Below are positions 28,203 to 38,145 of a stretch of 40,432 nt of DNA, piece by piece. Location of the stretch: positions 1 to 40,432 of the forward strand of contig JANYDT010000039.1 in NCBI GenBank assembly GCA_025359845.1. The letters are read 5' to 3'. The DNA is from Acidimicrobiia bacterium (lineage in GTDB: Bacteria; Actinomycetota; Acidimicrobiia; Acidimicrobiales; JANYDT01). Both the position numbers and the translations under genes were made by a program. Every line of letters begins with the position of its first letter. Within the stretch, counting starts at the first letter, position 1. Below the pieces are notes generated by a model, which was given only the letters and a program-made list of their open reading frames with translations, was not told the origin of the DNA and did no database searches.

Positions 28203-28967
28203 TCAGCCCAAGCGGGTCGCCGCCCGCACCCCCGCCCGCACCCTGGGCAACAACGCGAAGGCGGCATCGCCAGGGCACGACGTCATCGACATCGCCCGGT
28301 GCCCTTCGATGCTGCGGGTGGTGACGGTCGTGCCCGCCGCCCACCGGTTCGAACCGCGAGACACGAAGGTCGTTGTCGCCTCCGGGACGCGGCTGAGGCC
28401 GAACCGCTGAACCAGATCGGCCAACAGACCGGTCAACGAGGTGAGCGCGGCCGGCGCCGGCGGCTCCGTGGCGTGGTTGCCGATCAGGCAGATCAACTGA
28501 CTGTGGCCTTGATTTCCACCCGTCGCGCTCCCCGCGACGGGCTCACGCAAACTGCCGAACCGTCCCTCCCAGACGCCACCGAAACGGTCGACGAAGAAGT
28601 TGTAGGCGATGTCGGGCCAATTCTTGACCGGACCGGTGTGATAATGGTGAAACCCGCGCAAGATGCCCGGGACTGCTTCAGGCCCGTACGTATTCGGCGA
28701 ATCGGAATGATGCACCAACAAGACCTTCACCGCCGACTCGACCGGGAGCCCTCCTGGATCGGCGAGAGCGCCGGAAACCCAGGCCGACCGCGGTTGCACC
28801 GTAACGCGAGAAGTCACAGCCGGACTGGAGTTCACCCCCGACTTCTGAAGCATCGGCACCGCGGCGAAGACGGCCATCGACTTGAGCGCGTCACGTCGCG
28901 ACAGGCGATTGGGCCCGCTTCCCGCCTCCATCACGGCATCGGGACTGGCGTTCGCGTCGGTCGACAT
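28203..28967 (-). CDS. Peptidoglycan recognition / N-acetylmuramoyl-L-alanine amidase family protein with Tat-like signal
   Basis: RLSRRDALKSMAVFAAVPML; VKVLLVHHSDSPNTYGPEAVPGILRGFHHYHTGPVKNWPDIAYNFFVDRFGGVWEGR; GHRAMSMTSCPGDAAFALLP. Confidence 0.92.
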   Translation of the reverse strand: MSTDANASPDAVMEAGSGPNRLSRRDALKSMAVFAAVPMLQKSGVNSSPAVTSRVTVQPRSAWVSGALADPGGLPVESAVKVLLVHHSDSPNTYGPEAVPGILRGFHHYHTGPVKNWPDIAYNFFVDRFGGVWEGRFGSLREPVAGSATGGNQGHSQLICLIGNHATEPPAPAALTSLTGLLADLVQRFGLSRVPEATTTFVSRGSNRWAAGTTVTTRSIEGHRAMSMTSCPGDAAFALLPRVRAGVRAATRLG

Positions 28968-29135
28968 AGGCGACGAGGCTACCGGCGGCGGCCCTCCTGG
29001 CCGGCCTCTCCGCTGGATCGCAGAACCGACGTTGCCACGACGCACGCACCGAGACAAGGTAGGAGGCCGGGATCGACCTTGGCTCGGATCGGGGGACGGG
29101 CGCGAAAATGAACGTCGGTCTGCGAGACTGACGCC

Positions 29136-29957
29136 ATGGCCACGTCGAGCGAAACCCCCATCCCCACTTCGCCACCGAACCCCACAGGCACCGAACCGAC
29201 GGCGCCTGTGCCGCCGATTCTCGGCATCGACATCGGCGGCACAGGCATCAAAGGGGCACCGGTCGACCTCGAACACGGCGTTCTCACCATGGAACGCGTC
29301 CGCGTCGACACACCCAAACCGTCCACTCCCGAAGCACTGGCTGAAGTCGTGGCCCACATCGCCGAACAATTCGTCGGCGTGACCGGCGCGGGCCCGATTG
29401 GAATCACCTTTCCGGCCGTCGTGAAGTCGGGCGTGACCAAGACGGCGGCCAACGTCGACCACGCTTGGATCGATTGCGACGCGGCGGCGCTCTTCGCCGA
29501 GGCTACCGGCCGCCAGGTGCGGGTCATCAACGACGCCCAGGCGGCGGCGATGGCCGAGGTTCACTACGGTGCCGTCAAAGGCCATCGCGGCGTCGTGTTG
29601 ATGTTGACGTTCGGGACCGGGATCGGAAGTGGGTTGGTGATCGACGGACGGTCCGTCGAAGGAGTGGAATTCGGACATCTCGAGGTTGACGGTGACGACG
29701 GCGAGAAGTTGGCCGCAGCCAACGTGCGTGACGAACTCGACCTGTCATGGAAAGAGTGGGCCAAGCGGGTTGACAAGTACATCCACCGTCTCGAAACCGT
29801 GTTTTGGCCCGACGTGATCATCGTCGGGGGCGGCGTCAGCGAGAAGGCCGACAAGTGGGTTCCGAGACTCACGACCCGAACTCCCATCGTGGTGGCCGAA
29901 CTCCATAACGAGGCCGGCATAGTGGGCGCGGCGCTGGCGACGAGGACGGATCGCTAA
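29136..29957 (+). CDS. ppgK: Polyphosphate glucokinase (ROK family)
   Basis: [90 protein letters not shown]. Confidence 0.94.
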   Translation: MATSSETPIPTSPPNPTGTEPTAPVPPILGIDIGGTGIKGAPVDLEHGVLTMERVRVDTPKPSTPEALAEVVAHIAEQFVGVTGAGPIGITFPAVVKSGVTKTAANVDHAWIDCDAAALFAEATGRQVRVINDAQAAAMAEVHYGAVKGHRGVVLMLTFGTGIGSGLVIDGRSVEGVEFGHLEVDGDDGEKLAAANVRDELDLSWKEWAKRVDKYIHRLETVFWPDVIIVGGGVSEKADKWVPRLTTRTPIVVAELHNEAGIVGAALATRTDR

Positions 29958-29963
29958 GCCCGA

Positions 29964-30830
29964 ATGCTCCGACTAGGACCTCCACCCCCGGGCCATCGCA
30001 CGGTCGCCTGGGCGTTCGGTGGAATCGGCCTCTCGCTCGTCCTTCAGATCGTCACCGGCATCCCGTTAGGACTGGTGTTCGCCGCAGCCGGTCGACAAGA
30101 TCACCTGCAGGACGCTCCGGGCTTCATAGCCGCGAGCGTGCTCTTGGCCGGATTCTGCGGTTTGGCCGCTTTTACCATCGCCGCGGCGCGCATGCGCTGG
30201 TCGGTTAACGATGGCGGCATCCGAAAAGGGATCGGCTTCTGGCCTTCGTTCGGACTGACCGTTGGCGTGCTGATCGGATTCGGGGCCCTTTCGAAGGGCT
30301 GGGAAAAACTTGTGCATCCGCCCAAGGACACGCACGTGGTCATCAAGGCCCTCGAAGAACACCCTTCGTTTTGGATAGTGGTGCTTTTCGCTCTCGGTGC
30401 CGGCGTTCTGGCCCCAATTGCCGAGGAGTTGCTGTTTCGTGGACTGCTGTTTCGAGCGCTCACCAAGTTTGGACTTCCGGCCGCGTTGGTAGTCAGCGGC
30501 GCCGTATTCGGTGCGCTGCACGCGGGTGCCGTCCCGGCCAAGCTATTGCCTCTACTCGCCGTGCTGGGCGCCCTCCTCGCGTTGCTTTATGCGATGACCG
30601 GATCGATAGTCGCGCCAATGTGTCTCCACGCATTCATCAACGCGACCAGCGTGGGCCAGACGACCGGATCGACCGACGGGCAGAAAACGGTGTGGAGCGT
30701 CGCCACCCTGATCGTGGCCTGGGGCTTGATCGCGTTGCTGCGCTATGGCTATGGCCGCGGGACTTCGTTGTCGGAACCCGACTTGGCGCCCGAACTGGCG
30801 CCGGCTTCCGACGTAACCCGACCTTGGTGA
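29964..30830 (+). CDS. CPBP family intramembrane glutamic endopeptidase
   Basis: Multi-TM; APIAEELLFRGLLFRAL (EExxxR), VSGAVFGALHAGAV, MCLHAFINATSV. Confidence 0.93.
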   Translation: MLRLGPPPPGHRTVAWAFGGIGLSLVLQIVTGIPLGLVFAAAGRQDHLQDAPGFIAASVLLAGFCGLAAFTIAAARMRWSVNDGGIRKGIGFWPSFGLTVGVLIGFGALSKGWEKLVHPPKDTHVVIKALEEHPSFWIVVLFALGAGVLAPIAEELLFRGLLFRALTKFGLPAALVVSGAVFGALHAGAVPAKLLPLLAVLGALLALLYAMTGSIVAPMCLHAFINATSVGQTTGSTDGQKTVWSVATLIVAWGLIALLRYGYGRGTSLSEPDLAPELAPASDVTRPW

Positions 30831-30864
30831 ATCGTTGTCTCGGAGCCAGTCCTACAGTGGAGCC

Positions 30865-31353
30865 ATGAGCACTCCATTGGCCCCTTCGTCCCGGTTCGAT
30901 CTCACCGCTCCGAACGAAGCGGAACGGGCGCGACTCGAGAGCGATCTGACTTCCGCTGAGGTCGCGGTCCTGCTTCATCACGGCACGGAGGCGGCATTCT
31001 GCGGCGGCCTGCTCAACAACAAAGTCGACGGCCTGTACTGCTGCCGGTTGTGCGGCCTGCCCTTGTTTCGAGCAGCCACGAAATTCGAAAGCGGCACAGG
31101 ATGGCCAAGCTTCTACGCACCCTTCGACGCGGCCCACGTAACCGACGTGCGTGACTCCAGTTACGGCATGGTGCGCATCGAGAATCGTTGCTCACGCTGC
31201 GACAGTCACCAGGGTCACGTGTTCCCCGACGGCCCGCTCCCCGGTCGACTTCGATACTGCATCAACTCCGTCTCACTCGAGTTCGTGGCTGCGGGCGAAG
31301 CGTTACGCGACCCCCTCAGCCGAGGAGACGCCGCCGCACTGGCTACCAGCTGA
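30865..31353 (+). CDS. msrB: Peptide-methionine (R)-S-oxide reductase
   Basis: GTEAAFCGGLLNNKVDGLYCCRLCGLPLFRAATKFESGTGWPSFYAPFD; RCSRCDSHQGHVFPDGP; RYCINSVSLEF (Cys, not Sec, at the active site). Confidence 0.95.
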   Translation: MSTPLAPSSRFDLTAPNEAERARLESDLTSAEVAVLLHHGTEAAFCGGLLNNKVDGLYCCRLCGLPLFRAATKFESGTGWPSFYAPFDAAHVTDVRDSSYGMVRIENRCSRCDSHQGHVFPDGPLPGRLRYCINSVSLEFVAAGEALRDPLSRGDAAALATS

Positions 31354-31944
31354 AGCCCCGTTCGCAAGGCGAGTGCTGGGGCTCAAGACACCGCTTGCCC
31401 CCGCCTTTAAAGCCTATCGCCAAGGCGTGAACTACGTCTGGTCAATCTGTTTTCTGGACAGGGCCGGCAGGCACCCAGGAGGCGATATCCGTCGGGACGG
31501 GCTCCGTCTTGGTAACACCCGCTGTGCTCGACTCGACCAGTCAAGCGCAATTCGGGTTTGTCCGGATCCCCGTTCAGGACCACGATCAAATTGTCATCGG
31601 AGGCAGTGTTGTTCGACAGGACCCGAAGGCGGTTCTCTGGAGCGCCGGCGATGATCTAACTCCCGCGCGCCACACGGTGAGCGTGAACGCTCATGGCGGC
31701 CGTTCCATCCCATCTTCTCAGGTATTGCTCGCTACAGCGAGGAGCTTTCGCTGGGGAAATACTCCGTAAGCTCGTTCGACGGGTATCGATGGACAAATCG
31801 GGCCAAATTCGTAAAATGCCGTAAGGTACTATGCTGAGCCGTTTGGGCTGATCGTCGAGCATATTTCACCGATTTGTAAATCGGAGCGGAAGCACCCTAG
31901 GCCACTTCTGTGCTCGTTCGTCAGGCGGCTTGAGTAAGCACACA

Positions 31945-32300
31945 AGTTGGCCTCAGCGGCCGGCGAGGTAGCCGAGGCCAAGCGCGGCCAGAATGCAGTT
32001 GCCGGCCAGGTAACCGTCGGCGCTTTGGGCGCTCATGCCTCAGGCTGAGCCTCCGGCCTCGAACAGGCCAGTGATGAGGCCGTCCTAACCTGGCGGCGCC
32101 GTCGACCAATAGGCTGCCCAACGGTGTGCAGCGCGCCCCTGACTTGACGGCGGCGTACGAGGGGAGACTCGCCGCCTCCCACGCCGTAGGGCAAACTCGT
32201 CGAGCCAGATCCTGACCCCGTGAATGACCATTCGCCCACGTCACGAGCACGCCGTGAGGCGTAGCCACCGATCCGTGACCCCGATATGCATCGAGCCATC
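31945..32300 (-). pseudogene. Decayed FAD-dependent oxidoreductase (fumarate reductase/flavocytochrome-like) C-terminal remnant
   Basis: Minus-strand frames read in order QYGWLDAYRGHGSVATPHGVLVTWA / MVIHGVRIWLDEF / LPYGVGGGESPLV..RGALHTVG / GSLLVDGAARLG / DGLITGLFEAGGSA*GMSAQSADGYLAGNCILAALGLGYLAGR*. Confidence 0.75.
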
Positions 32301-32362
32301 CATATTGGCCCCGTTTGCGTCGCCGATCGCGGTGCTCGGCGCGGGCGTCATAGAGTCGGCGT

Positions 32363-33199
32363 ATGGAACTGCGCGACCGAATTGTTGTAGTTACTGGGGG
32401 CGGAAGCGGGATCGGCGAGGGTTTCGCTCGCCGAGCAATAGCGGAAGGGGCGCGCCACGTCGTCCTGGCCGACCTCCACGAATCCGAGGCCCAGAGGGTG
32501 GCGAACGACCTCGGGGCGGGGCGGGCCACCGCGGTCGGCGTAGATGTCGCCGACGAACCGGCGGTGCGAGATCTCGTCGCTCGGACGGTGGCCGATCACG
32601 ACCGGATCGATCTGTTCTTTTCCAATGCCGGTTACGGCAAACGCGGCGGGCTCGAACTGGCCAACGCCGACTTCCAGCGCATGTGGGAGGTCCACGTCAT
32701 GGCCCACGTGTACGCCGCTCGAGCCGTCCTTCCCGCCATGATCGAGCGCGGCGAGGGCTATCTGTTGAGCACTGCTTCGGCCGCGGGATTGCTCACGCAA
32801 ATGGATTCGGTCATCTACGCCATCACCAAGCACGCCGCCGTAGCGCTGGCGGAATGGCTGTCCATCAACCATCACCATCAGGGCGTACGAGTGTCGGTGT
32901 TGTGCCCGCAAGCCGTCGCCACCAACATTTTCGCTTCTGTGGCCAACGACGGTCGAGCCGACGATGCCAGACCGGGAGGCCAGGCCGGAAGCGACGGGGT
33001 GCTCCAACCGGCCGATGTCGCCGAAGCGTGCGTCGAGGCCGTGAGAAACGAGCGGTTCTGGGTGTTGCCACACCCCGAAGTGGCCATCTACGCCCGACGT
33101 AAGGCCGCCGACGTCGACCGTTGGCTGGCTGGGATGCGCCGCTACGGCCAAAAGCTCTGGGGCGATTCGGGTCTACCCGGCGACTGGCTCACCCAGTAA
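32363..33199 (+). CDS. SDR family oxidoreductase
   Basis: RIVVVTGGGSGIGEGFARRAIAEGARHVVLADLHE; FFSNAGYGKRGGLELAN; LLSTASAAGLLTQMDSVIYAITKHAAV. Confidence 0.95.
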   Translation: MELRDRIVVVTGGGSGIGEGFARRAIAEGARHVVLADLHESEAQRVANDLGAGRATAVGVDVADEPAVRDLVARTVADHDRIDLFFSNAGYGKRGGLELANADFQRMWEVHVMAHVYAARAVLPAMIERGEGYLLSTASAAGLLTQMDSVIYAITKHAAVALAEWLSINHHHQGVRVSVLCPQAVATNIFASVANDGRADDARPGGQAGSDGVLQPADVAEACVEAVRNERFWVLPHPEVAIYARRKAADVDRWLAGMRRYGQKLWGDSGLPGDWLTQ

Positions 33200-33300
33200 C
33201 GAACTAGATTTCGCAGCGATCAGAGTTCGCACCAACCACGGTTCCGCATCGGCCGGTCCGTCAACCCTAACAACAACACTTGAACGAAAGGATTCCTATG

Positions 33301-34436
33301 ATGGCGCGGTCCGGTCCGGTCCTGCTCGTCGGCACCCGCAAAGGCGTATTCGTGGTGTCCGGCGATGATTCGCGCTGTGAATGGACGGTCAGCACGCCGA
33401 TGTTTCTCGGCCATATCGTCCAGCACGCAGTGCTTGACCCCCGCAACCGGCGCCGACTGCTCCTGGGTGTCAGCACCGGCCATCTCGGTCCCACGGTGTT
33501 TCATACCGATGATCTCGGCGCGACCTGGACCGAGGCAACCCGGCCGCCGGCGTTTCGTTCTCGCGAATCGTTGTCGCGAAGCCTCAGTTCCGTGTTCTGG
33601 CTGACGCCCGGCCATGTCGACGAACCCGACGTCTGGTACGCCGGAGGTTCGCCTCAAGGTTGTTCCGCACGGCCGACGGCGGGGTGACTTGGGACCCGGT
33701 CGACGGATGGAACGACCACGCGATGTGGACGACCTGGGCGGAATGGCCCGAGCAGAATACGCCCGACGGATCTATGTTGCATTCGATTACTATCGACCCG
33801 CGCGATCCAGCGCATATGTACTTGGGATTGTCAGCAGGAGGCGTGTTCGAGACCATAGATCGCGGCAACGATTGGATGGCGATCAACGCCGGATGCGAGC
33901 ACCCATTGCGGCCCGACGTGGATCTCGAGTTCGGCCACGACCCGCATTGCCTGCGGCTCCATCCACTTCAACCCGATCGGCTATACCAGCAGAACCACAC
34001 CGGCATCTATCGCATGGATCGAGCCGATGCCCGCTGGGTGCGCGTGGGTCGCAACATGCCGAGCCAGGTCGGCGACATCGGGTTTCCGATCGAACTGCAT
34101 CCCCGCGAACCCGACACGGCGTGGGTGTTCCCCATGGACGGCACCGACGTGTGGCCCCGGACCAGCCCTGACGGACACCCAGCCGTGTATCGGACGCGCG
34201 ACGGTGGCGCGTCATGGGTCAGATGCGACAAGGCCCTGCCCGCCACGGCTTGGTTCACCGTGAAACGCCAAGCCATGACGGTTGACGACGCAGAATCGGT
34301 AGGTGTCTATTTCGGCACCACGAGCGGAGAGATTTGGGCCAGCGCGGACGAAGGCGACGCGTGGCGCTGTATCGCCGCCCATCTACCCGAGATCTATTCC
34401 GTCGAGTTCGCCGATCCCGACCCGTCGATTCGGTGA
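33301..34436 (+). pseudogene. BNR/YCF48/WD40-like beta-propeller ('exo-alpha-sialidase-like') protein with an apparent 1-nt frameshift near 33659
   Basis: Frame 1 ...TPGHVDEPDVWYAGGSPQG switches to frame 3 LFRTADGGVTWDPVDGWNDHAMWTTWAEW...; one missing base after GG (33658-33659) reconciles both halves. Confidence 0.85.
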
Positions 34437-34446
34437 AAGTCGACCA

Positions 34447-34707
34447 GTGAACGTGCGGATTCCATCGCCATTGCGTTCCTACACCGACCAAGCGACCCGC
34501 GTCGAAGCCGCCGGCTCGACGGTCGACGAAGTGCTCCTCGACCTCGACCGCCAGTTTCCCGGGCTCCGCTTTCGCGTCGTCGATGAGCAGGGCCGGCTAC
34601 GCCAGCACATGCGCGTCTTCGTGAATGAGGAAATGGCGCGCGACCTCGCCACGCCCACTGTCGGCAGTGACGAGCTGACGATCGTGCAGGCCTTATCCGG
34701 TGGCTAG
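34447..34707 (+). CDS. MoaD/ThiS ubiquitin-like protein with C-terminal Gly-Gly
   Basis: VNVRIPSPLRSYTDQATRVEAAGSTVDEVLLDLDRQFPGLRFRVVDEQGRLRQHMRVFVNEE...LTIVQALSGG*. Confidence 0.92.
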   Translation: MNVRIPSPLRSYTDQATRVEAAGSTVDEVLLDLDRQFPGLRFRVVDEQGRLRQHMRVFVNEEMARDLATPTVGSDELTIVQALSGG

Positions 34708-34953
34708 TGCCGTGACCACACACCCCTGCCCCGTCTCGTCGGCCGGATGACGCCGCTGGCGGCGTTCTCGTCATAGCGGTTGGGCACGGCAAACGCGTCT
34801 TCCTGCGTCCTTGCCAGCGACGCCCCCGACTCGACGACACAAGGCGAAGGTATGTGGTCAAGGCACTAGAGGCAGCCGCTAGGCTCTCCGTCCCGTGTGC
34901 ACCCGCCTTGTCCCCTTCTATCGCCGTCCCCGGTCGCGTGTTGGAGAGAAGCG

Positions 34954-36546
34954 ATGAACGGCGACCCTTCCGTCCTCGGCGAAGCCGCACGGCGCCGCAC
35001 GTTTGCGATCATCAGCCACCCCGACGCCGGCAAGACGACACTGACCGAAAAGTTTCTTCTGTACGCCGGGGCCCTCCAACGGGCGGGCTCGGTTCAGGCC
35101 CGTGACGGCGCTCGCTCCGCAACCTCCGACTGGATGGAGATGGAACAGACACGCGGTATCTCGATCACCTCTGCGGTGCTCCAGTTCCCTTACCGGGGTT
35201 GCGTCATCAATCTTCTCGATACGCCCGGCCACCGTGATTTCTCGGAAGACACGTACCGCGTTCTCACCGCCGTCGACGCGGCTGTAATGGTGCTCGATTC
35301 CAGCAAGGGCATCGAAAGCCAGACTCTTAAGTTGTTCGAGGTGTGCCGGGCTCGAGGCCTACCCATCATCACCTTCCTCAACAAGCTCGACCGCCCGGGC
35401 CGCTCGCCCTTGGAGCTGATCGACGAGATCGAGGAGCGCTTGATCCTCCAACCCACGCCGGTGACGTGGCCGGTCGGCGAGCCCGGTGATTTCCGGGGAG
35501 TCATCGACCGCCGCACCGACGAGTTCATCCGCTTCACCCGCACGGCGCGGGGCGCAACCATGGCCGGACAAGACGTGCTCACCGCAACCGAGGCGGCTGC
35601 CCAGCTCGGGCGAACCTGGGAGGCGGCCCGCGGCGACTGCGACTTGCTTGACGCCACGGGCCAAACTCTCGATGTCAAGACGTTCCTGGCCGGCGACTCG
35701 ACTCCAGTCTTCGCGGGATCAGCGATCACCAACTTCGGCGTCGGCCAGTTGCTCGACGCGGTCGTCGATCTGGTTCCGTCACCGTCACCGCCCTTCGATC
35801 GCGATGGCGTGCCGCGGCCTCTCGAAACGCCCTGTTCGGGCTTCGTGTTCAAGATGCAGGCCAACATGGACCCATCCCACCGTGATCGCATCGCGTTCGT
35901 GCGCCTCACTACGGGCCGGTTCGAGCGGGGCATGACCCTGACTCGAGCGGCCAATGGCAAAGCCTTCTCGACGAAGTACGCCACTACCGTCTTCGGGGCC
36001 GAGCGCGACACTGTCGAAGAGGCCTTCCCCGGCGATGTGGTTGGATTGATCAACGCCCGCGACTTGCGTATCGGTGACACTCTTTACGCGGAGCAACCGG
36101 TGGTCTTCCCGGCCTTGCCGACCTTCGATCCTGAAGTGTTCGCGTCGGCTCGACCGAGAGACACCGGCCGGTTCAAGCAGTTCCGATCGGGGCTCGCGCA
36201 ACTCGATGAAGAAGGCGTCGTGCAGGTCCTGCGCGACCCCGACACGGGCGACCGCGAGCCAACCCTGGCCGCCGTTGGCGCATTGCAGTTCGAGGTGTTC
36301 GCCCACAGGCTCGAGCATGAGTTCGGCGCCGCCGTCGAACTCGGCGGAAGCCCGTACGTCGTGGCCCGGCGCACCGACGCCGCGACGGCGGCGAAACTGC
36401 GGCGGCTCACCGGAATCCGAGTGCTCCAGCGCAGCGACGCCTCACTCGTGGCCTTGTTCGAGAGCAAGTACCGCATGGAGCGGCTGATCGCCGATAACCC
36501 CGATTTCATGTTGCCCGCCAATGCCAGCGGATTCGCCGGCTCATAA
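34954..36546 (+). CDS. prfC: Peptide chain release factor 3
   Basis: RTFAIISHPDAGKTTLTEKFLLYAGALQRAGSVQARDGARSATSDWMEMEQTRGISITSAVLQFPYRGCVINLLDTPGHRDFSEDTYRVLTAVDAAVMV. Confidence 0.96.
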   Translation: MNGDPSVLGEAARRRTFAIISHPDAGKTTLTEKFLLYAGALQRAGSVQARDGARSATSDWMEMEQTRGISITSAVLQFPYRGCVINLLDTPGHRDFSEDTYRVLTAVDAAVMVLDSSKGIESQTLKLFEVCRARGLPIITFLNKLDRPGRSPLELIDEIEERLILQPTPVTWPVGEPGDFRGVIDRRTDEFIRFTRTARGATMAGQDVLTATEAAAQLGRTWEAARGDCDLLDATGQTLDVKTFLAGDSTPVFAGSAITNFGVGQLLDAVVDLVPSPSPPFDRDGVPRPLETPCSGFVFKMQANMDPSHRDRIAFVRLTTGRFERGMTLTRAANGKAFSTKYATTVFGAERDTVEEAFPGDVVGLINARDLRIGDTLYAEQPVVFPALPTFDPEVFASARPRDTGRFKQFRSGLAQLDEEGVVQVLRDPDTGDREPTLAAVGALQFEVFAHRLEHEFGAAVELGGSPYVVARRTDAATAAKLRRLTGIRVLQRSDASLVALFESKYRMERLIADNPDFMLPANASGFAGS

Positions 36547-36561
36547 ATCGTCCGGCTGAAC

Positions 36562-38145
36562 TCAGTTGGTGAACAGCACCTCGTTGTAGCAGTCCCCGCC
36601 CGACGGCACTTTGGTCTGGATCGAGGCGGAGGGGCATCCCGGCGCTCTCGCCCGCACGGTGACGGCGTTGTCGTTCGGTGCGCCGACGTTGTCGCGTGCG
36701 TTGAATCCGTTGTCGCCGTCGGTCTCCAGGAGCGTGCACACCGATCCGACTGCAACATCGGGTACGACAACCGTCTGGCCGTTGACGAGTTCAAACGAGG
36801 TCGACAGGGGAGTTGCGCCCGTGCACGTGACCTTTACTTCAATCCCATCGCCGATCGCGATGGTCTTCGCGCTCGATCGGATAACTCGCTTCAGGCTCAG
36901 GCCGGCGTCGTCAATCCGCACCAGGAAGAGCGCGCCGATCGGGACGCTCCCCGAGAACGAAGCGTTGCCGGCGACTCGCGCCACCAGCCCTTCCGCGCAG
37001 CTGCCTTTCGAAGTGAACGCGCCGGAGAGGATCCGACTCGAGGCCGTCGTGTTCTGAAAGGTGGCCTGGCCCACCTTGGCGCTAACAGGATTGGGGTCGC
37101 AGACCGGCTGACGTTCGACGGTGGCTCGGGCCACCAGGAGTTCGCCAGTAGTCGCTCGAGGGGCCGATGTCGACGCCGCCGATGTAGTCGTAGCCGAAGT
37201 CGACGCCGGCTCTGTGACCGATGTTGAAGCCGGCGCGGTGACCGATGTTGACGCCGGCGCTGTGACCGAGGGCAAGCTCGTGCTGACGGCCGTCGTTTGG
37301 CCTGGCAAGGTGCTCAACGGGCGGGAGGTGGCGGTGATTGTGGGGGTCGCGCGCCTGCTGATCGTGGTCGAGATCGCAGCCCTAATGATCGGGGTCGGGG
37401 TCGCGGCCCCAAGGATCGTGGTAGCGATCGTGCCGGTAATCGCAGTGCCGGACGCGATGGCCGTGGCGGCTGGGTTTGGTGTCGCCCCGCTCAGGCTGGA
37501 CCGGGTCGGGCCGGAGGAACCCGCCGTCGCCGTCGTTGTCACACTCGCGGAGGACCCGGCCGGGCCCGAGACGCTGCTCGCCACTCGGGCTGTGCCACTC
37601 CCCGCTCCGGCGATCGTAATTGTCAGCGCCTGCGAGAGAATCACCGAACCGCGTTGGGTAGCGCGGATAACCACTCGATACGTGCCCAGAACAACTGAAC
37701 TCGAGACGGTAAATTTTATCTGGGCGGTCAATGCGTTCGGAATGGTCTTCGATGCGACCCCCGAAGGCAACGAACCGACCTTGTAAATGACCGGCGAACC
37801 GGGTTTGGCGTGGCTCGGCCTGACCACGACCGTACCGATCCCACCCCGAGCGACGGTCAGCGCGCTCGGGGTAACGGCAGACGGCGGCGTCGAAGGGGCC
37901 CGGGTCGGGCTCGAGGCCACTCGAGTCGGGCTCGAGTTCGGGACGAGACCGGCCCAGGCGTTCGTTGTCGTAACCACGTTCTTGTTCACGGGTGCCTTCG
38001 TAACCACTGACGCCTTTGTCGCGGGTTTCTTCACCGCCGCAGATGCATCGAACGTCGCCAAGAAAGGCGCGCCTCTCGAGACGACGCTCAAGGCGAGAAG
38101 GACGGCCGCCATGCGGCGAAGCGAGCGCAACCGGGTTTTCCTCAC
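36562..38145 (-). CDS. Secreted Thr/Ala/Pro-rich adhesin-like protein with C-terminal beta domains (DUF5979-like)
   Basis: GTG at 38145: VRKTRLRSLRRMAAVLLALSVVSRGAPFLATFDASA signal peptide; low-complexity Thr/Ala stretch; C-terminal VTCTGATPLSTSFELVNGQTVVVPDVAVGSVCTLLETDGDNGFNARDN. Confidence 0.8.
   Translation of the reverse strand: MRKTRLRSLRRMAAVLLALSVVSRGAPFLATFDASAAVKKPATKASVVTKAPVNKNVVTTTNAWAGLVPNSSPTRVASSPTRAPSTPPSAVTPSALTVARGGIGTVVVRPSHAKPGSPVIYKVGSLPSGVASKTIPNALTAQIKFTVSSSVVLGTYRVVIRATQRGSVILSQALTITIAGAGSGTARVASSVSGPAGSSASVTTTATAGSSGPTRSSLSGATPNPAATAIASGTAITGTIATTILGAATPTPIIRAAISTTISRRATPTITATSRPLSTLPGQTTAVSTSLPSVTAPASTSVTAPASTSVTEPASTSATTTSAASTSAPRATTGELLVARATVERQPVCDPNPVSAKVGQATFQNTTASSRILSGAFTSKGSCAEGLVARVAGNASFSGSVPIGALFLVRIDDAGLSLKRVIRSSAKTIAIGDGIEVKVTCTGATPLSTSFELVNGQTVVVPDVAVGSVCTLLETDGDNGFNARDNVGAPNDNAVTVRARAPGCPSASIQTKVPSGGDCYNEVLFTN
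37201..37272. repeat. 24-bp in-frame tandem repeat (about 3 copies) encoding TSVTAPAS-type units
   Basis: gtcgacgccggctctgtgaccgat / gttgaagccggcgcggtgaccgat / gttgacgccggcgctgtgaccgag; protein STSVTAPASTSVTAPASTSVTEPAS. Confidence 0.75.

Noticed and set aside
28968-29678. N-terminal extension of the 491-aa minus ORF upstream of the amidase
   Set aside because: Runs antisense through ppgK; the Tat-like start at 28967 is more plausible.
30865-31353. msrB as a possible selenoprotein given selC in the window
   Set aside because: Active-site position reads RYCINSVSL with a TGC cysteine codon and no in-frame TGA.
31869-31884. CCGATTT-GT-AAATCGG inverted repeat as a terminator
   Set aside because: No T-tract follows on either strand and the 2-nt loop is too tight; no clear regulatory role.
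35190-36080. 296-aa minus-strand ORF
   Set aside because: Antisense to prfC; no domain features.
37121-37786. 221-aa Val/Ala-rich plus-strand ORF that looks membrane-like
   Set aside because: Exact antisense of the Thr/Ala-rich part of the secreted protein; hydrophobicity follows from complement codons.
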